Shown here in pieces: positions 1 to 5,240 of a stretch of 5,240 nt of DNA (positions are counted from its first letter, which is position 1; the number at the start of each line of letters is the position of its first letter). The notes below the pieces were generated by a model that was given only the letters and a program-made list of their open reading frames with translations, ran no database searches and was not told where the DNA came from. Location: NCBI GenBank assembly GCA_023451265.1, contig JAEYAG010000008.1, positions 1 to 5,240 on the forward strand, given 5' to 3'. Both the position numbers and the translations under genes were made by a program. This DNA comes from Actinomycetes bacterium. GTDB lineage: Bacteria > Actinomycetota > Actinomycetes > Actinomycetales > Microbacteriaceae.

Positions 1-85
1 TCCCCAACCGCGCCGCGATCTGCGCTTTCGGAACCCCGTCCGAAGCCAGCCTCCTGATCAGCGCCCAGTCCTCCAAAGTGATCAC
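1..85 (-). CDS. istA: IS21-family transposase IstA-like, N-terminal fragment cut by window edge
   Basis: From a GTG at 85-83 the minus strand reads VITLEDWALIRRLASDGVPK and then AQIAARLG before the window ends, 28 codons in all. The pattern (L/V)EDWALIRRLA..G(V/M)..(A/R)IA..LG is the N-terminal helix-turn-helix opening typical of actinobacterial IS21-family IstA transposases. In that family it binds the element's terminal repeats; the DDE integrase core would lie outside the window to the left. An in-frame TGA lies seven codons upstream and no other usual start codon lies between, so this GTG is the likely start. A GGAGA sits directly against it, which is closer than a normal Shine-Dalgarno. 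The istB partner gene, if present, is also outside. Only the N-terminus is visible, so I cannot say whether the gene is intact. An unrelated HTH protein is possible but less likely given the repeats just upstream. Confidence 0.75.
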   Translation of the reverse strand, partial: MITLEDWALIRRLASDGVPKAQIAARLG

Positions 86-107
86 TCTCCAATCGTTGAG
101 TGTTCAC

Positions 108-145
108 TTTTCGAGCGCCGCTATCGACCAGTTCTCGAGCGCCGC
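108..145. repeat. Two 14-base direct repeats with 24-base spacing, probable transposase-binding sites
   Basis: Bases 108-121 (TTTTCGAGCGCCGC) and 132-145 (TTCTCGAGCGCCGC) match at 13 of 14 positions and are in the same orientation, 24 bases apart start to start. IS21-family elements carry multiple short repeats of this sort near each end, bound by IstA. Their position between the putative tip and the transposase start fits that role. The function is inferred from position and family knowledge. Confidence 0.65.
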
Positions 146-182
146 CGACAAACACCTCGGACCCCACCCAGCTGCGAGCCGG

Positions 183-1916
183 TCAGAGTGCGTAGACCCG
201 CGCCTCCCACGGGGCGAACCGCTCTGATTCGTTTCCCGTGCGTGGCAGGTTGGCCAGCACCAGCTGCGGTCCGGCCCATACCGGCGCGTGTCCGCCCAGC
301 TCGACGCTGCGTTCTTCCGACGTGAGGTTCGCAACGACGAGCAGTGTGTCCTCGCCGAGTCGTCGTTCGAAGGCGAAGATGCCTTCGGAGCCGCCGTCGA
401 GTCTCCGGAACGAGCCGTCTGCGACGATCGGCAGCTCGTGGCGGAGGCGGATGAGTGCCCGGTAGTGCTCGAAGACCGAACCGGGAGCACCATGCTGCGC
501 TTCTGCGTTGATCGTCCTGGTATTCGGGTTGACCGCCAGCCATGGAGTCCCGGTGGTGAATCCGCCCGCAGCGGTCGAGTCCCATTGCACGGGGGTGCGG
601 GCGTTGTCGCGGCCGATGCGGCTGATCGCCGCCATGAGTTCGCCGGTGTCAGCGCCAGCGGCGGTGCGTTCGACGTAGTGATTCACACTCTCGAGATCGC
701 GCACGTCATCGATCGATGCGAACGGGTGGTTCGTCATGCCGAGCTCTTCACCCTGATAGATGTAGGGCGTGCCGCGCTGCATGTGCAGCACGGTGGCCAG
801 CGCGGTCGCCGATTCTCGCCACCAGCGCGCGTCGTCACCGAACCGGCTCACGGCACGAGGCTGGTCATGGTTCGAAAGGTAGAGACTGTTCCAGCCTGTC
901 TCGGCCAGCGCGTCTTGCCACCGAGTGAGCGATGCGGCGAGTGCGCCGGGCTCGAGAGCCCGGTGGACGAACTTCGAGCCCTCGCCGTGGTCGAGGCCGA
1001 CATGTTCGAATTGGAACACCATGTCGAGTTCGCGCCGTGCGGGATCGGTGAACAGCATCGCTTGGTCCGGGCTGACCCCGGGCATCTCGCCGACGGTGAG
1101 CAGATCGCTTCTTCCGTCGAATACTTCGCGGCGCATCTCTTGGAGGTACTCGTGCAGTCGTGGGCCGTGCGCGTAGTGCGGGAACCCGTCACCGTATATC
1201 CGTCCTTCGCCCACCACCCCGTCGGGCAGGCCGGGCTGCTTGGAGATGAGGTTGATGACGTCCATGCGGAACCCATCGACGCCGCGGCTAAGCCACCAGC
1301 GCATCATCGCGTAGACCGCTTCGCGAACCTCGGGGTTCTCCCAGTTGAGGTCGGGTTGCTTGCGTGCGAAAAGATGCAGGTAGTACTCACCCGTGGCGGG
1401 ATCGAGTGTCCACGTCGGTCCGGAGAAGAAGGACTCCCAGTTCGTCGGTTCGCTGCCCGGCGCTCCGAGCTCATGTCCGGGCCGGGGTGGACGCCAGATG
1501 TACCAGTCCCTCTTCGGGTTGTCACGCCCCGAGCGCGACTCGACGAACCAGGGGTGCTCGTCGGAGGTGTGGTTCACGACGAGGTCCATGACGAGTTTCA
1601 TTCCGCGAGCGTGGACCGCGGCGAGCAGCTCATCGAAGTTCTCGAGGGTCCCGAATACCGGATCGATGTCTTGGTAGTCGCTGATGTCGTACCCGTTGTC
1701 AGCTTGGGGCGACCGATAGATCGGTGAGAGCCAGATCACATCGACGCCAAGACGTTGCAGGTGATCAAGCCGACTCAGGATGCCTCGAATATCTCCGATG
1801 CCGTCACCGTCGGAGTCCTGGAAGCTGCGGGGGTAGATCTGATAGACGACCGCGCGTTTCCACCACTGCGCCGACGCGGTATCGACGGGTTCGGTTTCCG
1901 TCTCAGAGAGCGACAT
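183..1916 (-). CDS. GH13 oligo-1,6-glucosidase / alpha-glucosidase (isomalto-oligosaccharide hydrolase)
   Basis: This 577-residue cytoplasmic enzyme should remove glucose from the non-reducing end of isomaltose-type oligosaccharides. It opens with AVVYQIYPRSFQDSDGDGIG, containing the Asp-rich calcium loop at residues 34-42. All GH13 conserved regions are present: DLVVNH (111-116), QPDLN (187-191), GFRMDVIN (215-222) with nucleophile Asp219, general acid Glu277 in VGEMPG, and transition-state stabiliser Asp351 in SNHDQ. QPDLN marks the oligo-1,6-glucosidase subfamily. The residue after the nucleophile is Val220; in Bacillus-type enzymes Val here goes with alpha-1,6 preference, while Ala, Gly or Thr goes with alpha-1,4. 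A C-terminal beta domain follows the barrel, ending in EARVYAL. Total length is normal for the family and no signal peptide is seen. The ATG overlaps the end of the GH66 gene by 14 bases, with a weak GGCAGG six bases ahead of it, suggesting translational coupling. A sucrose- or trehalulose-type glucosidase of the same subfamily is the main alternative. Confidence 0.93.
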   Translation of the reverse strand: MSLSETETEPVDTASAQWWKRAVVYQIYPRSFQDSDGDGIGDIRGILSRLDHLQRLGVDVIWLSPIYRSPQADNGYDISDYQDIDPVFGTLENFDELLAAVHARGMKLVMDLVVNHTSDEHPWFVESRSGRDNPKRDWYIWRPPRPGHELGAPGSEPTNWESFFSGPTWTLDPATGEYYLHLFARKQPDLNWENPEVREAVYAMMRWWLSRGVDGFRMDVINLISKQPGLPDGVVGEGRIYGDGFPHYAHGPRLHEYLQEMRREVFDGRSDLLTVGEMPGVSPDQAMLFTDPARRELDMVFQFEHVGLDHGEGSKFVHRALEPGALAASLTRWQDALAETGWNSLYLSNHDQPRAVSRFGDDARWWRESATALATVLHMQRGTPYIYQGEELGMTNHPFASIDDVRDLESVNHYVERTAAGADTGELMAAISRIGRDNARTPVQWDSTAAGGFTTGTPWLAVNPNTRTINAEAQHGAPGSVFEHYRALIRLRHELPIVADGSFRRLDGGSEGIFAFERRLGEDTLLVVANLTSEERSVELGGHAPVWAGPQLVLANLPRTGNESERFAPWEARVYAL

Positions 1917-3495
1917 GAACGACCTGCCAGAACTGCAGTGCCGGGAGATCGGCGATGGCGTGGTTGCCCTCGAGCCGCACCTCGACCTCGCGCAGCCGCG
2001 CGCTTCCGTCTGGATCAGCCACTCGCACCCGCGGCATCCGACCCCTGATGAACCGGAAGCGCAACCGGCCTCCACCGACGTGAACCGGCGCATTGCGCGC
2101 CGCATCCCAGATGGTGTCGTCTTGGCCCGCCAGGTTGATGAGGTGCACCACGAGGCCGTCCGCCACGCGGGTGACCCGCCGCCAGACGGCACCGGCAACG
2201 GCCGATTCGGTGACCGCGGCATCCGCGAAGTCGACATCGAGGTCGTCGTTGTAGTCACCGACGTACGATGCCGTGACATCGACGATGGCGGGATCCAACA
2301 GCAACGCATCGTGTTCGATCGCGAAGTCATACCAGCGAGTGAGGAACGCGAGCGAGCGGGGTTCGGCCTCGTGGTTGCGAACGTAGTACGGGTCCACGAG
2401 AAGCTTCCCGTGCTCGCCGGCGAGCAGTTGGGTGGCGCCGTGCGAGAGCAGAGTCGCCATGGTGAGCGCGGTTGCTCGGTCGGACTCCTCGGCGGTGGCC
2501 CGATCGTATACGTGCTGATATGCGGCGAGGACGACCGGCTTGCCGCCCGCGACCGCTCGCGCTCGGGAAGCGACATCGGCGAGGGCACCCAGCGTGAGGA
2601 CGGGCTTCCACGGTTCGATATAGACGGCGTCCTGGGGTGCAGACGGGCTGTCCCAGGTGGGAAAGTCATTGACGTTGTTGAACACCAGGCGACTCTCGGG
2701 CAGCCGGTCGCGCACCGCGTCGATCATGCGATGGAAGGATGCCGCAACATCTACGGCCTCGCCGTTCGGCGTTGCCGCGTGCTTCGGGTACCCGTACTGG
2801 TCGAGATGGAATCCATCGAATCCGACTCGTTCAGCCGACGCGTGCAAATCTTCCGCGAAGTGCGTGAGCCACTCCTCGGCGGCGGGGTCAAGGATGAAGA
2901 GGAAGTCGCCGAGCGCATAGGGCTCTCCGTCGGGGCGCAGGAGCGCATGCTGGCGCCACCGATCCCATTCCTGCGGACCCACCGCGTACACCGCGGCGTA
3001 GCCGTATGACGCAGTGCCGACCGTGCGCAGCGCGCGCACCAGGGCGCTGACCGTTTCGAGAGTGATCGGCTGGCCGAGGGCGTCGTCATACTGATCCCCA
3101 CCACCGAGAAGGTCGGCGTGGCGATACGCCCAGTCGTAGAACTGGATGCCGTTGAGGTGCAGCCTGCGACTGAAGTCGGCGACAGCCTGCACGTCCTTGC
3201 CGGGCTCATAGCTGGCCACGAACCCGTACCGCAGTCGCGCCCGCGGGTCGGCAGTGACCTCGATCGCCGTGCGCACGAGACCACCGGGATACTCGAGCTC
3301 GATACCGTAGCTGGCCGCGGGCAGATCCGGCAGCACCTGAAGGGCATCCGGTTCAAGCGGCTGACGATGGGTGAGCTCACCGAGCAGCCAGACCGAGAGC
3401 GTGCCTTCCGCGGGCCGGTTCCCGCGGATCTCGACCTCGATCGGGTCGCCCGGAGCAAAACTCGTGCGTGTGGGCAGGAGTGTCAAGTTGGTCAT
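1903..3495 (-). CDS. GH66 family dextranase / cycloisomaltooligosaccharide glucanotransferase-like protein, no signal peptide
   Basis: This 530-residue protein should cleave alpha-1,6-glucan chains or transglycosylate them. Residues about 3-82 form an immunoglobulin-like beta domain (LTLLPTRTSFAPGDPIEVEI...). A (beta/alpha)8 barrel follows from RYGFVASYEP (89-98) to about residue 400, then a C-terminal beta-sandwich. Motifs fitting GH66 are the early-barrel NGIQFYDWAYRH (115-126), FDGFHLDQYG (226-235) with Asp232 as probable nucleophile (Asp227 also conserved), and YIEPWKP (292-298) with Glu294 as probable acid/base. The spacing of about 62-67 residues is close to the roughly 70 known for characterised GH66 enzymes. 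The protein is shorter than secreted dextranases. It lacks an N-terminal signal, cell-wall anchor and any clear CBM35-sized insertion, so a cytoplasmic role is inferred. An alternative ATG two codons upstream, at 3501, would overlap the permease stop as ATGA. I prefer 3495 because AAAGGA then sits five bases away. Hydrolase, cyclising or cyclodextran-opening activity cannot be told apart by eye. Confidence 0.88.
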   Translation of the reverse strand: MTNLTLLPTRTSFAPGDPIEVEIRGNRPAEGTLSVWLLGELTHRQPLEPDALQVLPDLPAASYGIELEYPGGLVRTAIEVTADPRARLRYGFVASYEPGKDVQAVADFSRRLHLNGIQFYDWAYRHADLLGGGDQYDDALGQPITLETVSALVRALRTVGTASYGYAAVYAVGPQEWDRWRQHALLRPDGEPYALGDFLFILDPAAEEWLTHFAEDLHASAERVGFDGFHLDQYGYPKHAATPNGEAVDVAASFHRMIDAVRDRLPESRLVFNNVNDFPTWDSPSAPQDAVYIEPWKPVLTLGALADVASRARAVAGGKPVVLAAYQHVYDRATAEESDRATALTMATLLSHGATQLLAGEHGKLLVDPYYVRNHEAEPRSLAFLTRWYDFAIEHDALLLDPAIVDVTASYVGDYNDDLDVDFADAAVTESAVAGAVWRRVTRVADGLVVHLINLAGQDDTIWDAARNAPVHVGGGRLRFRFIRGRMPRVRVADPDGSARLREVEVRLEGNHAIADLPALQFWQVVHVAL

Positions 3496-3497
3496 GC

Positions 3498-4340
3498 TCA
3501 TCCTTTGACGGCCCCGGAAGTGAGGCCTTGTACGAAGTGGCGTTGGAAGATCAGGTAGACGATGATCACGGGGATCACCGCGATGACAGATGCCGCGAAC
3601 ACGAGCCCCCATTGGGTCGCGTTCTGGCCCTGGAACAGCTGGATCGCGATCGGCAGGGTTCGGTTCTGCGGGCTGTTGATGATCGTGAGCGCCCACGCGA
3701 ATTCGTCCCAGCTGGCCAGGAAGGTGAAGATCGTCGCGGTTGCCAGTGCAGGGCGAGCCAGCGGGATGGCCAAGCGCCAGTATCTGGTCCACGCGTTCGC
3801 TCCATCGACCTGCATCGCCTGGTCGAGCTCGCCGGGAATCGCCGCGAAGAATCCGCGCAGCAGGAACACATTCAGGGCGAGCGAGCCCGCGACGTAGAAC
3901 ACGATCAGGCCGGCCAGCGAGTCGAGGAGCCCGAAGTACTTTGCGAGCACGAACTGCGGAATGATCAGCATCATCGCCGGCACCATGAGCCCGATGAGCA
4001 GGACGCGGAAGATGACCTCGCGTCCGCAGAACTCGAAGCGCGCGAACGCGTAGGCCATCATCGAGCTGATCAACACCGACAGTGTCGTGGAGACCACCGC
4101 GACGATGATCGAGTTCATCGCGTAGCGCGAGAAGTCCTGACTCGTCCACGCCTGGACATAGTTCTCCCAGGTGAAGGGATCCGGGATGAACTGCGGAGGC
4201 GTCGTCAGGACGTAGGCCTGCGGCTTGAACGATGTCGACAGCATGTACAGAAACGGCGTGATCATCACGATCGCCCCGACGATGAGGGCGACCAGCCGAA
4301 TACCGTTCAGCGCTTGACGCTGTGTTTTCGTGCGCTTCAT
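3498..4340 (-). CDS. Carbohydrate ABC transporter permease, MalG-type
   Basis: This 280-residue inner-membrane permease is one half of the channel of a CUT1-type sugar importer. Six hydrophobic segments are visible, at roughly residues 14-35, 74-97, 108-128, 139-162, 199-220 and 246-265. After the first comes the typical MalG loop STSFKP...(F)IPDPFTWENY. The cytoplasmic EAA loop that docks the ATPase is ELDQAMQVDGANAWTRYWRL followed by AIPLARP (171-197), with the conserved DGA and IPL-P parts. The C-terminus HFVQGLTSGAVKG is typical of the family. The start ATG overlaps the upstream permease stop by one base (TGATG) and has a strong AGGAGG four bases away. Its partners are the MalF-type protein just upstream and an ATPase not encoded here. 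Substrate is inferred from the downstream GH66 and GH13 enzymes to be isomalto-oligosaccharides or related alpha-glucans; the permease sequence alone does not show it. Confidence 0.94.
   Translation of the reverse strand: MKRTKTQRQALNGIRLVALIVGAIVMITPFLYMLSTSFKPQAYVLTTPPQFIPDPFTWENYVQAWTSQDFSRYAMNSIIVAVVSTTLSVLISSMMAYAFARFEFCGREVIFRVLLIGLMVPAMMLIIPQFVLAKYFGLLDSLAGLIVFYVAGSLALNVFLLRGFFAAIPGELDQAMQVDGANAWTRYWRLAIPLARPALATATIFTFLASWDEFAWALTIINSPQNRTLPIAIQLFQGQNATQWGLVFAASVIAVIPVIIVYLIFQRHFVQGLTSGAVKG
3501..3506 (-). promoter_or_regulatory. Ribosome binding site deciding the GH66 start
   Basis: On the minus strand AAAGGA ends five bases before the ATG at 3495 and directly abuts or overlaps the ATG at 3501. 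Normal Shine-Dalgarno spacing favours the downstream ATG. The site lies inside the last codons of the permease gene, so translation of the two genes is probably coupled. Confidence 0.6.
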
Positions 4341-5240
4341 CACGCCTCCTCGTCGGTGCGGTCCCGGAACACGCGCAGCTGCACGACCGAGAAGATGAAC
4401 ACGATGATCGTCAGCAGCACCGCGATGGCCGCTCCGTATCCGAAGTCGAGGTTCGAGAATGCTTGCTGATACATGAAGGTCAGGACGACCTCGGTCTGCC
4501 CGCCCGGGCCTCCCGCGGTCATGAGCAGAACTGAGGTGAAGACGTTGAAGCCGCCGATGACGAGCATGACGATGACGAAGAGCATTGCCGGCCAGATCGC
4601 GGGGATCGTGACAGCCCGAAAGCGCTGCCACCAGTTGGCCCCGTCCAGCGCTGCAGCCTCTTCGAGCGACTGCGGTACTCCCTGCAGGGCGGCGAGGAAG
4701 ATCATCATGGACCAGCCCACGCCTTTCCACACGCCGAGCGCGCAGATCGCCACGAGGGCCGTCCAGCGTCCCGATAGCCACGACGTGGTGCCATCTCCGA
4801 TGTGCAGGATGTCGCTGAGCGCCCAGTTGACCAGCCCCTGGTCGGCGAAGAGGTATTTGAAGAGCAACGACACGACCACCCAGCTGGTGACCACGGGCAG
4901 GTAGTAGAGCACCCGGAACAGCGGCTGCGCGGGGGCCTTGGAGCGCAAGAGCATCGCGATCAACAAGCCCAGGATGATCTGGGGCGGAACGGTGAACAGC
5001 ATGTAGATGCCGCTGTTGCTCAAGCTCAGCCAGAAACGATCGTCCTGCAGCGCGCGCACGTAGTTGTCGAGGCCGATGAACTCGCTGGCCGCGCCGCGGA
5101 GGATGTTCCAGTCGAACAGGCTCATCTGCAGCGCTTGCACGATCGGATACAAGATGAACAGCCCGAAGAGCACCAGCCCGGGCGCCAGGAACAGCCACGG
5201 TGTGAGGTTCGGCTTGCGCCGACGAATCGGGGGGTACCCG
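4340..5240 (-). CDS. Carbohydrate ABC transporter permease, MalF-type, 5' end outside window
   Basis: The open frame is continuous to the right edge and shows 299 residues, beginning GYPPIRRRKPNLTPWLFLAP. The basic stretch RRRKPN before the first hydrophobic segment is the usual cytoplasmic N-terminus of these proteins, so only a few residues are probably missing. A GTG at 5173 is in frame but would cut into the first membrane segment and is rejected as the start. Six hydrophobic segments can be followed. The EAA loop, visible residues about 193-217, reads EEAAALDGANWWQRFRAVTI then PAIWP and is close to consensus. TAGGPGGQTEVVLTFMYQQA is a hallmark of MalF/UgpA-like sugar permeases. It pairs with the MalG-type permease that begins one base before its stop ends. 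The gene expected before it, a solute-binding lipoprotein, would be beyond the right edge. Substrate is inferred from operon context only. Confidence 0.94.
   Translation of the reverse strand, partial: GYPPIRRRKPNLTPWLFLAPGLVLFGLFILYPIVQALQMSLFDWNILRGAASEFIGLDNYVRALQDDRFWLSLSNSGIYMLFTVPPQIILGLLIAMLLRSKAPAQPLFRVLYYLPVVTSWVVVSLLFKYLFADQGLVNWALSDILHIGDGTTSWLSGRWTALVAICALGVWKGVGWSMMIFLAALQGVPQSLEEAAALDGANWWQRFRAVTIPAIWPAMLFVIVMLVIGGFNVFTSVLLMTAGGPGGQTEVVLTFMYQQAFSNLDFGYGAAIAVLLTIIVFIFSVVQLRVFRDRTDEEA
4345..4350 (-). promoter_or_regulatory. Strong Shine-Dalgarno for the MalG-type permease
   Basis: The minus strand reads AGGAGG four bases before the ATG at 4340, inside the last codons of the upstream permease. 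It confirms this start over the longer upstream reading in the same frame. Confidence 0.7.

Larger units (their letters stand above)
1..154 (-). mobile_element. Edge of an IS21-like insertion sequence (istA-proximal end), continues left of window
   Basis: The istA-like start lies about 70 bases inside a segment holding two copies of a short repeat, the usual organisation of an IS21-family left end (terminal TG, several transposase-binding repeats, then istA). On the minus strand a possible tip is TGTTTGTCGGCGGCGCTCGA, starting at 154. Other TG dinucleotides, at 150 and 170, could equally be the true tip, so the right boundary is uncertain by about 20 bases. The other end of the element and the target duplication are not in view. 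The element lies 13 to 33 bases from the stop codon of the GH13 gene, in the same orientation. Confidence 0.6.

Noticed and set aside
86..182. Rho-independent terminator after the GH13 gene
   Set aside because: I looked for a GC stem followed by a T run on the minus strand and found only short palindromes such as CTCGAG, without a convincing stem and tail.
288..1727. 479-codon open frame on the plus strand
   Set aside because: It is antisense to the GH13 gene, in which every catalytic motif is intact. Its own translation shows no recognisable family. Long antisense frames are common in GC-rich coding DNA.
1917..2669. Possible long N-terminal extension of the GH13 protein in the same frame
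   Set aside because: The stretch is Arg/Ser/Pro-rich and overlaps the GH66 gene out of frame. GH13 enzymes of this group begin just before WWK..VVYQIYPRSF, as from the ATG at 1916.
1915..3009. 364-codon open frame on the plus strand
   Set aside because: It is antisense to the GH66 gene, has low-complexity Arg/Val/Asp-rich composition and no motif; it is a codon-bias shadow.
3502..4149. Possible fusion of a permease-overlapping segment to the N-terminus of the GH66 protein
   Set aside because: The extra residues are the out-of-frame reading of the MalG-type permease gene and show no membrane or enzyme character.
3468..4469. 333-codon plus-strand frame rich in Arg, Asp, Glu and His
   Set aside because: It mirrors the hydrophobic codons of the MalG- and MalF-type permeases on the other strand, which gives such charged antisense translations.
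1..5240. CRISPR array, tRNA or rRNA
   Set aside because: No regularly spaced repeats beyond the two at the IS end, and no cloverleaf or rRNA-like stretch seen; nearly all of the window is occupied by protein-coding sequence.

Overview
The window is GC-rich, with a strong G/C bias at third codon positions. It reads as an actinobacterial chromosome or large replicon. The protein style suggests Microbacteriaceae or a relative, but that is an impression from sequence and no marker gene here fixes the taxon. Every gene I accept lies on the minus strand, so the biological order runs from right to left.

Layout from the right edge: a MalF-type sugar ABC permease whose first codons lie outside the window (4340-5240), a MalG-type permease (3498-4340), a glycoside hydrolase family 66 protein of the dextranase / cycloisomaltooligosaccharide glucanotransferase group (1903-3495), and a GH13 oligo-1,6-glucosidase (183-1916). 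The junctions are a 1-base overlap, a 2-base gap (a 4-base overlap if the alternative GH66 start is used) and a 14-base overlap. This is one translationally coupled operon. Its promoter, its solute-binding protein and probably its regulator must lie beyond the right edge.

Taken together the four genes look like an uptake-and-digest cassette for alpha-1,6-glucans. The permease pair imports isomalto-oligosaccharides or cyclic isomalto-oligosaccharides. The GH66 enzyme has no visible signal peptide and would cut (or linearise) them in the cytoplasm. The GH13 enzyme carries Val directly after its catalytic nucleophile, the signature of alpha-1,6 specificity, and would release glucose from the short products. 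No ATPase gene is present; actinobacterial sugar importers of this class often share one MsiK-type ATPase encoded elsewhere.

At the left end, within about 30 bases of the last operon gene, lies the edge of an IS21-like insertion sequence. It shows the first 28 codons of an IstA-like transposase (1-85) and two 14-base direct repeats 24 bases apart that look like terminal transposase-binding sites. The element runs off the left edge and points the same way as the operon.
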